Source: Tepidamorphus sp. (lineage in GTDB: Bacteria > Pseudomonadota > Alphaproteobacteria > Rhizobiales > Tepidamorphaceae). Taken from it: a DNA stretch of 64,000 nucleotides. Position 1 is the first letter of the stretch; every line of letters begins with the position of its first letter. Of this stretch, positions 27,826 through 36,591 are shown one piece after another. The stretch covers positions 25,587-89,586 of the forward strand of contig JANQKY010000073.1 in assembly GCA_028280885.1 (NCBI GenBank), given 5' to 3'. Both the position numbers and the translations under genes were made by a program. The notes below the pieces were generated by a model. It was given only the letters and a program-made list of their open reading frames with translations, did no database searches and was not told the origin of the DNA.

Positions 27826-28425
27826 ATGCGTTTGACGGACTACCTGCGGCGCCTGCCGCTCGGCGCCCTTGCGCCGCTTCTGGCCTTGATGCTTGCCGCC
27901 TGTGGCGGCGAGGAGCCGCTTTCGGCAACGGCCGTCGTGCCGGTGTCCTATGCGATCACCCCCCAGTCGGCCGGCCCGATCACGGTGGAGACGGCCTATT
28001 CGGCGGCGACCATGCGCAAGCTGTTCCCTGACGAACGCATCGACGTGATCTCGACGGCCGACGAGGACGGGGTCGTCAACGCTTTGACCGTCTTCTCCGA
28101 CGGCTTGCAGGTGATGATGGTCGTGCCCGACGGATCCGGCCGCAGGATCAAGTCGGTCCACGGATCGGGCCTCGCGGTCGCGGGCCCCAATGGCGAGCGG
28201 CTCGGCATGACCTTCCGCCAGGCCGGCCTTGATCGCGGCAATTGCACGGTCGGCACCGGTCCCTGGCTCGGCATGGCGGTCTGCCCGGCGCCCGGAACGC
28301 CGAACATCCGGCTGGTCTTCGACAATGGCGGCTGGACCGGCGCGCCGACCGAGCTTGCGCCCGCCTCCAGCCTGGCGAACGGGAAATTGCAGCGGATCGT
28401 CTGGGTTCCGATCCGTTCGGCCTGA
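27826..28425 (+). CDS. DUF1131-type lipoprotein (YfeY-like)
   Basis: 199 residues. Signal peptide with lipobox LAAC, Cys26 being the lipidated residue. The mature part matches the layout of the DUF1131 family, which includes the enterobacterial sigma-E-regulated lipoprotein YfeY: a segment like GRRIKSVHGSGLAV, then GERLGMTF, two Cys in the region NCTVGTGPWLGMAVC, and the ending LQRIVWVPI. The role is unknown beyond the envelope. It ends 13 bases before meaB, so the two are probably on one transcript although functionally unrelated. Confidence 0.78.
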   Translation: MRLTDYLRRLPLGALAPLLALMLAACGGEEPLSATAVVPVSYAITPQSAGPITVETAYSAATMRKLFPDERIDVISTADEDGVVNALTVFSDGLQVMMVVPDGSGRRIKSVHGSGLAVAGPNGERLGMTFRQAGLDRGNCTVGTGPWLGMAVCPAPGTPNIRLVFDNGGWTGAPTELAPASSLANGKLQRIVWVPIRSA

Positions 28426-28438
28426 CCGGGACACGCCG

Positions 28439-29452
28439 ATGACCGATCCCGCCCGTGATATCGCAACGCTGCCCGGCGGACTGTCGGTGGCCGAGGCCGT
28501 CGAGCGGCTGCGCGCGGGCGACCGGGCGATGCTGGCCCGGGCCATCACGCTGGTCGAATCGCGTAAACCCGAGCACCGGCGGCTGGCCGCCGCCCTCCTG
28601 CAGGCGCTGCTGCCGCTCACCGGCAAGGCCTGGCGTATCGGCATCACCGGCGTGCCCGGCGTCGGCAAGTCGACGACGATCGACCAGCTTGGCATCAACC
28701 TGACCGGCGCCGGCCACAAGGTGGCGGTGCTGGCGGTCGATCCGTCCTCGTCGCGCAGCGGCGGCTCGATCCTCGGCGACAAGACGCGCATGGCCCGGCT
28801 GGCCGTCGATCCGGACGCCTTCATCCGCCCCTCGCCGAGCGCCGGTACGCTTGGCGGCGTCGCCGCCCGCACCCGCGAGACCATGCTGGTCTGCGAGGCG
28901 GCCGGCTTCGACGTCGTGATCGTCGAGACGGTCGGCACCGGCCAGTCGGAAACGGCGGTCGCCGACATGGTCGACGTCTTCGTGGTGCTGGCGCTGCCGG
29001 GCGCGGGCGATGAATTGCAGGGCATCAAGAAGGGCATTCTCGAGATCGCCGACATCATCGCCGTCAACAAGGCCGATGGCGACAATGCCGGCCGCGCGCG
29101 CATCGCCGCCGGTGAATATCTCGCCGCGATGCGCATCCTGACCCCGCAAAGCCGCGACTGGACCCCGCCGGTGCTGGCCGTCTCGGGGCTTGCCAATATC
29201 GGCCTCGACGATCTGTGGGCCCGGATTGGCGAGCATCGCGAGGCGATGCGCGGCAGCGGCGCCTTCGCGGCGCGCCGCTCCGCCCAGCAGGTCAAGTGGA
29301 TGTGGGCGATGCTGGAGGAGCGGCTGCTCGGGCGGTTGCGCGCCGACCGGGCGATTTCGGAGCGCCTCGATGCGCTCGAGACCCAGGTCCGCGCCGGCGC
29401 ACTCGCCCCGACGGCAGCGGTCGAGGAGATCGCCCCGCTGCTGGGGGTGTGA
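28439..29452 (+). CDS. meaB: Methylmalonyl-CoA mutase-associated GTPase MeaB
   Basis: 337 residues. A G-protein chaperone that gates cobalamin loading of methylmalonyl-CoA mutase and protects or repairs it. The P-loop GVPGVGKST is at 71-79, followed by DPSSSRSGGSILGDKTRM, ETVGTGQSE and the G4 motif NKAD, the standard MeaB/ArgK set. The ATG at 28439 gives the usual N terminus; open sequence upstream lies inside the lipoprotein gene. It stands 6.5 kb downstream of mutAB, separated by six genes on both strands. Confidence 0.95.
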   Translation: MTDPARDIATLPGGLSVAEAVERLRAGDRAMLARAITLVESRKPEHRRLAAALLQALLPLTGKAWRIGITGVPGVGKSTTIDQLGINLTGAGHKVAVLAVDPSSSRSGGSILGDKTRMARLAVDPDAFIRPSPSAGTLGGVAARTRETMLVCEAAGFDVVIVETVGTGQSETAVADMVDVFVVLALPGAGDELQGIKKGILEIADIIAVNKADGDNAGRARIAAGEYLAAMRILTPQSRDWTPPVLAVSGLANIGLDDLWARIGEHREAMRGSGAFAARRSAQQVKWMWAMLEERLLGRLRADRAISERLDALETQVRAGALAPTAAVEEIAPLLGV

Positions 29453-29458
29453 GGCCGA

Positions 29459-30085
29459 ATGCCAAGACCCCGCATCCTCGCTACCGGCTTTTCCGCCTTT
29501 CCCGGCGCCCGGCGCAATCCCACCGAGATGTTGATCGGCGGCCTCGACATCCGCTGCCTGGCGCGGCGCCTCGATATCGATCTCGCGACAACGATCCTGC
29601 CGACGGAATACCGCGCCGTCGACGACCTGCTGCCGCGCCTATGGGCCGATATCCGGCCCGATGCGGTTGTGCATTTCGGGTTGCATGGCCGGGCCGGGCG
29701 GGTGCGCGTCGAAGAGCGCGCGGCGAACTACATCCGGACAACGCCGGACGCGGCGGGCAGGCGGCCGGACCGGATCGCCATCGAGCCGGGCGGTCCGCTC
29801 TATCGAAGCGCGAGGATTCCGGTAACGCGACTGGTCACCGCCCTCAAGCGCGATCGCCTCGCGGCGACCGCCTCAAACGACGCCGGTGGCTATCTGTGCA
29901 ACTACGCGCTCTATCGCTCGCTCGAACGGGCAGGGCCGGGCGCGATCGTCGGCTTCGTCCACGTGCCCTGGCCGGCGGAGGAACGCGCGCCGAATGCGCC
30001 GGCCCGCAGGCCGTCATTGGCTGACCTTGCGGTCGCGGTGGAGTGCACCCTCCGCACGGCCGCGATGGCCGTACGGAACGGGTAA
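29459..30085 (+). CDS. pcp: Pyroglutamyl-peptidase I family (C15) protein
   Basis: 208 residues. Removes N-terminal pyroglutamate from peptides. TGFSAFPGARRNPTE matches the conserved N-terminal loop. The catalytic triad can be assigned to Glu85 (VEERAAN), Cys147 (GGYLCNYALY) and His168 (GFVHVPW). Length is normal. It follows meaB by 6 bases and probably shares its transcript. Pcp-like proteins of rhizobia are often poorly characterised, but all three catalytic residues are present here. Confidence 0.88.
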   Translation: MPRPRILATGFSAFPGARRNPTEMLIGGLDIRCLARRLDIDLATTILPTEYRAVDDLLPRLWADIRPDAVVHFGLHGRAGRVRVEERAANYIRTTPDAAGRRPDRIAIEPGGPLYRSARIPVTRLVTALKRDRLAATASNDAGGYLCNYALYRSLERAGPGAIVGFVHVPWPAEERAPNAPARRPSLADLAVAVECTLRTAAMAVRNG

Positions 30086-30136
30086 CGGGCCGGCCCGAAC
30101 AGGCCAGCCGCCAGCCGGACGAGCTGCTAGCCCGTC

Positions 30137-31354
30137 TCAGAAGAATGCCTGCAGGCCGGTCTGGGCGCGGCCGAGGATCAGCGCATGGACGTCATGCGTG
30201 CCTTCATAGGTGTTGACCGTTTCCAGGTTCGCCATGTGACGCATGACGTGGAACTCGTCGGCGATGCCGTTGCCGCCATGCATGTCGCGCGACAGCCGGG
30301 CGATGTCGAGCGCCTTGCCGCAATTGTTGCGCTTGACGATCGAGATCATCTCCGGCGCCATCCGGCCCTCGTCCATCAGGCGGCCGACGCGCAGCGCGCC
30401 CTGCAGGCCGAGCGTGATTTCCGTCTGCATGTCGGCGAGCTTCTTCTGGATGAGCTGGGTCTGGGCGAGCGGCCGGCCGAACTGCTTGCGGTCGAGCGTG
30501 TATTGCCGGGCGGCGTGCCAGCAGAATTCGGCAGCGCCCAGCGAGCCCCAGGAAATGCCGTAGCGGGCCCGGTTGAGGCAGCCGAACGGGCCCTTCAGGC
30601 CCGACACGTTCGGCAGCAGGTTCTCTTCGGGCACCTCGACGCCGTCCATGACGATCTCGCCGGTGGTCGAGGCGCGCAAGGACAGCTTGCCCTCGATCTT
30701 CGGCGTCGACAGGCCGGCCATGCCGCGCTCCAGGATGAAGCCACGGATCTTGTTGTCATGGGCCTCCGACTTCGCCCAGACCACCATCACATCGGCAAAG
30801 GGAGAGTTGGAGATCCACATCTTCGCGCCGGTCAGCCTGTAGCCGCCGTCGATCTTCTCGGCCCGCGTCACCATGCCGCCGGGATCGGAGCCGTGGTCGG
30901 GCTCGGTCAGGCCGAAGCAGCCGACCCATTCGCCCGAGGCGAGCTTGGGCAGATACTTCTTGCGCTGATTCTCGTCGCCATAGGCATAGATCGGATACAT
31001 CACCAGCGAGGCCTGCACGCTCATCATCGAGCGATAGCCGGAATCGACCCGCTCGATCTCGCGGGCGACCAGGCCATAGGACACGTAGTTCGCGCCGACG
31101 CCGCCATACTCCTCGGGGATCGTCACGCCGAGCAGGCCGAGTTCACCCATTTCGGCGAAGATCGACGTATCGGCGATCTCGTTGCGATAGGCCTCCAGCA
31201 CCCGCGGCATCAGCTTGTCCTGGGCATAGGCCTCGGCCGTGTCGCGGATCATCCGCTCGTCTTCATTCAACTGATCGTCGAGCAGAAACGGGTCGTCCCA
31301 GACGAAGGCGGCATAGCCGCCGGAGGCTGGCTGTTCGGAAGAGGCAATGGACAT
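30137..31354 (-). CDS. gcdH: Glutaryl-CoA dehydrogenase
   Basis: 405 residues. An FAD acyl-CoA dehydrogenase that oxidises and decarboxylates glutaryl-CoA to crotonyl-CoA in lysine and tryptophan degradation. [15 protein letters not shown] is the FAD-binding signature with the GcdH-type wording, and the catalytic base is Glu384 in [13 protein letters not shown]. Arg in [18 protein letters not shown] fits the carboxylate-binding pattern. AGGGA lies 7 bases before the ATG. No CoA-transferase gene adjoins. It converges on the pyroglutamyl-peptidase gene. Confidence 0.93.
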   Translation of the reverse strand: MSIASSEQPASGGYAAFVWDDPFLLDDQLNEDERMIRDTAEAYAQDKLMPRVLEAYRNEIADTSIFAEMGELGLLGVTIPEEYGGVGANYVSYGLVAREIERVDSGYRSMMSVQASLVMYPIYAYGDENQRKKYLPKLASGEWVGCFGLTEPDHGSDPGGMVTRAEKIDGGYRLTGAKMWISNSPFADVMVVWAKSEAHDNKIRGFILERGMAGLSTPKIEGKLSLRASTTGEIVMDGVEVPEENLLPNVSGLKGPFGCLNRARYGISWGSLGAAEFCWHAARQYTLDRKQFGRPLAQTQLIQKKLADMQTEITLGLQGALRVGRLMDEGRMAPEMISIVKRNNCGKALDIARLSRDMHGGNGIADEFHVMRHMANLETVNTYEGTHDVHALILGRAQTGLQAFF

Positions 31355-31546
31355 CGCGTTATCCCTGGGCTGGATCCTCGGATCGTGACTTCACGCTCTG
31401 GCGGACTTTCTAGCCCACCGCGGCGCTGTTGGCGAGACGGCCGGAGGCGCCGATCGTCTCAGGCATCCCACAGACCTGGGCCCAGATTTGGGTACAGATC
31501 TGGCGCCTGAACACGGGTTCGACCAGTCCGGCCACCCGCCAGAAGC

Positions 31547-31558
31547 TTTAAGTTTAAA
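31547..31558. promoter_or_regulatory. AT-rich palindrome upstream of gcdH
   Basis: TTTAAGTTTAAA, an inverted repeat with 5-base arms, lies in a markedly AT-rich 25-base patch of the 330-base gap between modC and gcdH. It sits about 190 bases before gcdH. It could be an operator or part of a promoter. Nothing else was recognised in this gap. Confidence 0.3.
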
Positions 31559-31684
31559 ATAAGTATAGGGCCCGCGACTCGGTTTGTCACGCGCTTCGTG
31601 ACGTGCGATGTCGGCCTGGGTGTATCCCATCCGGAACCGTGTCGGGGCAGGGGGCTCCATGCGGCGGGACGGGCGAGGGAGGGA

Positions 31685-32800
31685 TCACGGCCGGTTCGAC
31701 GCGCCGCCGACATCTTCCGGCGCGATCGCCACCGTCTTGATGACCGCATGGCAGGCAAGGCCGGGGGCGAGCCCCATCGCCTCGGCCGAGCGCCGGGTGA
31801 TGCGCGCGAGGATCGCACCGGCCGGCGTCCTGAGCGACACGATCGTTCCGGGGCCATCGCCGAAGCGGATCGTCTCGACCGTTCCCGGCAGGATGTTGAG
31901 CGCCGACAGGCCGTCCGGTTCGCCGCGCGACAGGAGGACGTCCTGTGCGGCGATGCGGATGCGGATGCGCCGGCCCGGCGGGTGGGCGTTCCTTGGCAAG
32001 AACAGCGGAATGCCGCCGGCATCGAGTTCGGTAAGCCCGTCCTCGTGATGGCGCTTAACCGTCGCGGTCAACACGGCGCCGGCGGCGCGAACACCGGCCG
32101 GCGTCACCATCGGATCGCCCAGCACGTCGGCCGCCGGGCCCTGCCGGACGACCTTGCCGTCCGAAAGCGCGATCACCGTGGTCGCCAGCCGCGCCACCTC
32201 GGCGGCGGTGTGGCTGACATAGAGGATCGGGATCTCGGTCTCGTCGCGCAGGCGCTCGAAATAGGGCAGGATCTCCGCCTTGCGGGCCTCATCGAGCGAG
32301 GACAGCGGCTCGTCGGCAAGCAGCAGGCCGGGGCCGGCCAAAAGCGCCCGGCCGATCGCCACCCGCTGCTTCTCGCCGCCCGACAGCATGCCCGGCCGCC
32401 GCGTTAGCAAATGGGAGAGCCCCAGCATGTCGACGACCTGGTCGAAATCCGGCCGCCCCGTAGGCTTTGGTGCGACACGATGCTTGGGCGCGAACCAGCG
32501 TCCGTAGCGCAGGTTCTGGCTGACGCTCATGTGCGGAAACAGCCGGCCTTCCTGGAACACATAGCCGATCCGCCGTTTGTGGGCGGGAAGGCAAACGCCG
32601 CGTTCGGTATCGAGCAGCACGCGCTCGCCGATCGAAATCCGGCCGCCCTGCGGCTTCAACAGGCCGGCGACCGCGTTGATGATCGTCGTCTTGCCGGAGC
32701 CGGACCGGCCGAACAGCACGGTGACGCCCGGCGGGGCGTCGAAGGCGGCGTCAAGGGCGAAACCGCCGAAATCATGCGCCAGTCTGACGGTAAGGTTCAT
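31685..32800 (-). CDS. modC: Molybdate ABC transporter, ATPase subunit
   Basis: 371 residues. Powers molybdate import. The ATPase half has Walker A GRSGSGKTT, the signature LSGGEKQRVAIGRALL, Walker B LLLADEPL and the switch His in YVSHT. The C-terminal part (TIRFGDGPGTIVSLRTPAGA onward) is the MOP/TOBE oxyanion-binding domain expected in ModC. Its ATG overlaps the modB stop (ATGA). The same frame stays open far upstream through modB and part of modA, but that sequence is antisense-frame noise, not a fusion. Confidence 0.94.
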   Translation of the reverse strand: MNLTVRLAHDFGGFALDAAFDAPPGVTVLFGRSGSGKTTIINAVAGLLKPQGGRISIGERVLLDTERGVCLPAHKRRIGYVFQEGRLFPHMSVSQNLRYGRWFAPKHRVAPKPTGRPDFDQVVDMLGLSHLLTRRPGMLSGGEKQRVAIGRALLAGPGLLLADEPLSSLDEARKAEILPYFERLRDETEIPILYVSHTAAEVARLATTVIALSDGKVVRQGPAADVLGDPMVTPAGVRAAGAVLTATVKRHHEDGLTELDAGGIPLFLPRNAHPPGRRIRIRIAAQDVLLSRGEPDGLSALNILPGTVETIRFGDGPGTIVSLRTPAGAILARITRRSAEAMGLAPGLACHAVIKTVAIAPEDVGGASNRP

Positions 32801-33489
32801 GCGCCCGCCACCCGTCTGGCGATCCGCCGCGAGACGGTCTCGGAGAGAAACAGCGCCCCTGTCGCGACGATGATCGAGATGATGACCAGGGTCACCGCCG
32901 AGGAGCCGCCGCCGGGCACCTGCAGGAAGGCGTAGATCGCGGTCGGGATCGTCTGCGTCTGGCCTGGAATGTTGGAAACGAAGGTGATGGTGGCGCCGAA
33001 CTCGCCCATCGCCTTGGCAAACGCCAGGAGCGCGCCGGCGATGACGCCCGGCAGGATCAGCGGCAGGGTGATCGTCACGAAGACCCATGGCGCCGGGGCG
33101 CCGAGCGTCGCGCCGGCCTGTTCGAGCTTCGGATCGACCGCCTCGATCGACAGCCGGATCGCCCGCACCATCAGCGGAAAGGCCATCACGCCGGCGGCCA
33201 GCGCCGCGCCGGTCCAGCGGAAGGCGAAGACGATGCCGATCTCTTCCAACAGGCTGCCGACCGGCCCGCGCGTGCCGAAGGTGATCAGCAGGAGATAGCC
33301 GGTGACGACCGGCGGCAACACCAGCGGCAGGTGGACCAGCACGTTCAGCGCCTGCTTGCCCGGAAAGGACCAGCGGGCGAGCGCATAGGCGGTCAGGATC
33401 CCGAGCGGCAGGCTGCACACCGTCGCCCAGACCGACACGCGCAGCGACAGCGCAACCGCGCTCCATTCCTCGGGGCTCAGCCAGTCCAT
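32797..33489 (-). CDS. modB: Molybdate ABC transporter, permease subunit
   Basis: 230 residues with five to six membrane helices. The EAA-like cytoplasmic loop is EQAGATLGAPAPWVFVTITLP, cut here to its core EQAGATLGAP, which couples to ModC. PGVIAGALLAFAKAMGEFG is the conserved ModB segment. I chose the ATG at 33489 over the TTG two codons upstream. It begins 9 bases after the modA stop and overlaps modC by 4 bases, so the three genes form one operon. Confidence 0.93.
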   Translation of the reverse strand: MDWLSPEEWSAVALSLRVSVWATVCSLPLGILTAYALARWSFPGKQALNVLVHLPLVLPPVVTGYLLLITFGTRGPVGSLLEEIGIVFAFRWTGAALAAGVMAFPLMVRAIRLSIEAVDPKLEQAGATLGAPAPWVFVTITLPLILPGVIAGALLAFAKAMGEFGATITFVSNIPGQTQTIPTAIYAFLQVPGGGSSAVTLVIISIIVATGALFLSETVSRRIARRVAGA

Positions 33490-33498
33490 GGGCAAAGT

Positions 33499-34305
33499 CT
33501 ATCCCGGATCGCGAAAGCCGTGCCGCGCAAAAATCGCCCGCGCCGCCGGTTCGCGCAAAAAGGCCAGGAAACGCGCCGTCTCGGGCCTCGCTACATCCTT
33601 GACGGCGGCGGCGGGATAGACGATCGGCGGATGGGAACCCGCCGGAAACGTGCCGACCACCGACACGCCGTCCTCCGCGCCGGCATCGGTGGCATAGACG
33701 ATACCGAGCGGCGCGGCGCCGGTCGCGACCAGCGCCAGCGCCGTGCGGACATTGTCGGTCTGCGCGATCTTCGCCGACACCGCGTCCCACTGCCCGAGCG
33801 ACTTGAGCGCTGCCTTGCCATAGATCCCCGCCGGCACCGCATCGACCAGCGCCATCGCCAGCCTGTCGTCGCCGATCAGCGCGTCGAGCGCCGGATCGCC
33901 GCTCAGGTCGATGGCCGGAGCCTCCGCTCCGCTCGCGATCATCACCAGCGTGTTGCCGGCAAGGTCGAACCGGCTGTCGGCGTCGATCAGCCCGTCCTGT
34001 TCCAAAAGGTCCATCCAGTCGGGATTGGCGGAGATGAAGATATCGGCCGGCGCGCCATGCCGGATCTGCCGGGCGAGGACGGAGGACCCGGCAAAGGACA
34101 TCACGATCCCGGTGCCGGTCTGCCGCTCATATGTTTCGCCGATCTCGTCGAGCGCGTTCTTCAGGCTCGCCGCGGCGAACACGGTGAGGGAATCGGCCCG
34201 CGCCGGCAGCGCGCCGAAGGTCATGGCCGTCGCGACGGCAAGGGCGAAGGCCGCGGCGAGGCGGTTGCGGCGTTTGCGATGCGGCACGTCCTGGGTCTCC
34301 GGCAC
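33499..34305 (-). CDS. modA: Molybdate-binding periplasmic protein
   Basis: 268 residues. Binds molybdate or tungstate in the periplasm and delivers it to ModBC. The signal peptide (LAAAFALAVATAMTFGALPARA) is followed by DSLTVFAAASLKNAL, the classic ModA opening whose Ser residues bind the oxyanion, then FAGSSVLARQI and NTLVMIA. The start is GTG at 34305; a second GTG seven codons in is also possible. No ModE gene or molybdenum-cofactor riboswitch was seen upstream. Confidence 0.93.
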   Translation of the reverse strand: MPETQDVPHRKRRNRLAAAFALAVATAMTFGALPARADSLTVFAAASLKNALDEIGETYERQTGTGIVMSFAGSSVLARQIRHGAPADIFISANPDWMDLLEQDGLIDADSRFDLAGNTLVMIASGAEAPAIDLSGDPALDALIGDDRLAMALVDAVPAGIYGKAALKSLGQWDAVSAKIAQTDNVRTALALVATGAAPLGIVYATDAGAEDGVSVVGTFPAGSHPPIVYPAAAVKDVARPETARFLAFLREPAARAIFARHGFRDPG

Positions 34306-34508
34306 GGTAGGGTCGGCGCGGCGGACTATCGCAAACCGCCGATAGACGGCGCAAGCATTGTCGCCCGGTCGACTGGCCGGGCCGGTCCGGGCATCGCCGG
34401 GATTTCAAACAATGGAATTTTCGCTACACTTTGCCCCGGACGTTCGGGCTCCCGCGTGTTTGGATGCGCCCGTTGATAGTGTCGAGCAAGATTGCAGGAG
34501 CAGACCGG

Positions 34509-35525
34509 ATGAGATTGCCGGTATTACGCATAGCCGCGCTGATGGCCTCGTTTGTGGCCCCGGGCGCCGCCCAGGCGGGCACGCTGCAGGATGTTGTAGC
34601 GCGCGACGAATTGAACTGTGGTGTCAGCATCGGCCTCAAGGGCTTTTCCTACCAGCATCCGGAGGGGCATTGGAGCGGTCTGGATGTCGACGTCTGCCGC
34701 GCCGTGGCCGCGGCCGTTCTCGGTGATCCGGACAAGGTCGCCTATACGCCGCTGACACCGAAAGAGCGGTTCACCACCCTGCAATCGGGTGATGTCGATC
34801 TACTGTCGCGCAACACCACCTGGACGCTCCTGCGCGACGCCGCCCTTGAACTGAATTTCGCCGGCGTCACCTTCTACGACGGCCAGGGCTTCATGGTGCG
34901 CGAGGATCTCGGGCTGACGAGTGCGCTGGAACTGGATGGCGCCACCATCTGCGTACCGATCGGCACGACGACGGAACTCAACCTGCACGACTACTTCAAG
35001 GCGCATCGCATGGAATTGCGGGCGCTGCGCAAGGAGAACACGCCCGACGTCGCCGAAGCCTACGAGCGTGGCGATTGCGATGCGATGACCAGTGACCGCT
35101 CCGGCCTGGCCTCGTTCCGCAGTCAGTTCGAAGATCCCGGCGCCCACATTCTGCTGCCGGAGGTGATCTCCAAGGAACCGTTAGGCCCGGTCGTGCGGCA
35201 TGGTGACGATCAATGGTTCGATATTGTCAAATGGACCATATACCTGCTGCTCCAGGGCGAGGAATCCGGCGTGACATCCGAAAATGTCGACGAGATGCGC
35301 GCGTCCGATGATCCCACCGTTCAACGCATGCTGGGTGTTTCAGGTGATTTGGGCCGACAACTGGGCCTGCCGGACGATTGGGGCTATCAGGTTCTCAAAC
35401 AGATCGGCAATTATGGCGAGATCTACGACCGGTCCGTCGGCCCCCAGACGCCGGTCAATCTCCCGCGCGGTCTCAATGCGCTATGGATCGACGGGGGATT
35501 GATGTATCCGATGCCGATCAGATAG
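34509..35525 (+). CDS. Amino-acid ABC transporter binding protein (AapJ-like), orphan
   Basis: 338 residues. A periplasmic general L-amino-acid-binding protein of the AapJ/YhdW type: signal peptide (MASFVAPGAAQA), then RDELNCGVSIGLKGFSY, the typical opening, TLQSGDVDLLSRNTTWTL in the ligand lobe, and the AapJ-like end GLNALWIDGGLMYPMPIR. AGGAG lies 8 bases before the ATG at 34509. In rhizobia AapJ is normally followed by aapQMP, but no permease or ATPase genes are here, so it must use a transporter encoded elsewhere or have another role such as sensing. Confidence 0.9.
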   Translation: MRLPVLRIAALMASFVAPGAAQAGTLQDVVARDELNCGVSIGLKGFSYQHPEGHWSGLDVDVCRAVAAAVLGDPDKVAYTPLTPKERFTTLQSGDVDLLSRNTTWTLLRDAALELNFAGVTFYDGQGFMVREDLGLTSALELDGATICVPIGTTTELNLHDYFKAHRMELRALRKENTPDVAEAYERGDCDAMTSDRSGLASFRSQFEDPGAHILLPEVISKEPLGPVVRHGDDQWFDIVKWTIYLLLQGEESGVTSENVDEMRASDDPTVQRMLGVSGDLGRQLGLPDDWGYQVLKQIGNYGEIYDRSVGPQTPVNLPRGLNALWIDGGLMYPMPIR

Positions 35526-35621
35526 GCTTTGCCCCTTCCGGCCGACTGCTTCAGCACCAATCGGCGTTGGATATCCGGCAGACCGGCGCGGCTGGTCCCA
35601 TTCGGCGTGGGGGCGTGGTCC

Positions 35622-36575
35622 ATGGTGCGGAGCGATGTGACCCGGCCGCAGCGCACGGCGCTTGGTATCGGGCTGATCCTCGGGTCCGTCCTGCTGATGG
35701 CTTTCTCCGACGCGGTCGTCAAGCGCGTCAGCGCCGATCTGACGGTCTGGCAGGTCTTCGCGGTGCGCTCGGCCTTCGCCATTCCGGTGATCTGTCTTCT
35801 CATGAGGTCGGCGCGGATCGGCCTGCGGATGCGCGCGCCGGGCTGGGCGATCCTGCGCAGCGTCCTGCTCGTCCTCACCTGGCTTGCCTTCTACGCTTCG
35901 CTGCCGGTGCTCGATCTGTCGGTCGCAGCCGTTGCCGTCTACACCAATCCGATCATCACGGCGCTTCTGTCGGCGCTGTTGATCGGCGAGCCCGTCACCG
36001 CGCGGCGCTGGGTGGGCGTCTTTCTGGGATTTCTCGGCGTCGTGGTGATCCTCAGGCCGGGCAGTGACGCGTTTTCCTGGTTCGTGCTGCTGCCGCTGCT
36101 TGCCGCGGTCCTGTATTCGCTCGCCATGGTGATCACCCGCGTCAAGTGCCAGGAGGAGGCGCCGCTGGGGCTTGCGTTGGTCCTGAACCTGGCCTTCGCC
36201 ATAACCGGCCTTGTCGCCGCCGCGCTGCTTGCCGCAATCGACCTGCCCACGGGCCTGGCAGCCGCGCATCCGTTCCTGTTCGCCGACAGGGGCATGTTCG
36301 GACTGGAGGGGATGGGTTTGCGGGACTTTGCCGTCATGGCCGGGCTTGCGGCCCTGTCGATTGTCTATTTCGTCGGGGTCGCGCGCGCCTATCAGGTCGC
36401 CGAACCCTCCCTCGTCGCCGTCTTCGACTATGCCTATCTGATCTCGGCCGCGTTCTGGGGCTTCGTCTTCTTCGCCGAGCGGCCGGATGCGCTGACGGTG
36501 GCCGGCATGGTGCTGATCACGGCCGCCGGCCTCACGGTCGCAAGCCGCCGGCCGCGACGACGCGCGCGCCGGTGA
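35622..36575 (+). CDS. DMT-superfamily transporter (EamA type)
   Basis: 317 residues with about ten membrane helices in two EamA repeats. The end of the first repeat shows VYTNPIITALLSALLIGEPV and the second LVAVFDYAYLISAAFWGFVF followed by FAERPDALTVAGMVLI, the usual pattern. Members export amino acids, nucleotide precursors or drugs, or import S-adenosylmethionine-like metabolites; the substrate cannot be told. I chose the ATG at 35622, just before the first helix; the frame is open 31 codons earlier. The Arg-rich tail is cytoplasmic. Confidence 0.87.
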   Translation: MVRSDVTRPQRTALGIGLILGSVLLMAFSDAVVKRVSADLTVWQVFAVRSAFAIPVICLLMRSARIGLRMRAPGWAILRSVLLVLTWLAFYASLPVLDLSVAAVAVYTNPIITALLSALLIGEPVTARRWVGVFLGFLGVVVILRPGSDAFSWFVLLPLLAAVLYSLAMVITRVKCQEEAPLGLALVLNLAFAITGLVAAALLAAIDLPTGLAAAHPFLFADRGMFGLEGMGLRDFAVMAGLAALSIVYFVGVARAYQVAEPSLVAVFDYAYLISAAFWGFVFFAERPDALTVAGMVLITAAGLTVASRRPRRRARR

Positions 36576-36591
36576 CGGAGGTCAGTCGGGC

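Noticed and set aside
26515..29550. A 1011-codon open frame on the minus strand.
   Set aside because: It lies opposite three well-supported genes (DUF3298, DUF1131, meaB), is extremely rich in Arg, Ser and Ala and has no domain; this is a typical antisense frame in GC-rich DNA.
32801..33790. An open frame that continues the modC frame upstream through modB and part of modA, as if encoding a 701-residue fusion.
   Set aside because: The added sequence is low-complexity Arg/Gly-rich noise from the wrong frame of modB and modA, both of which are clearly coding in their own frames. modC has a normal start at 32800.
31685..34305. A molybdenum-cofactor riboswitch or ModE operator before modA.
   Set aside because: No such structure or palindrome was recognised in the roughly 200 bases between modA and the amino-acid-binding protein gene.
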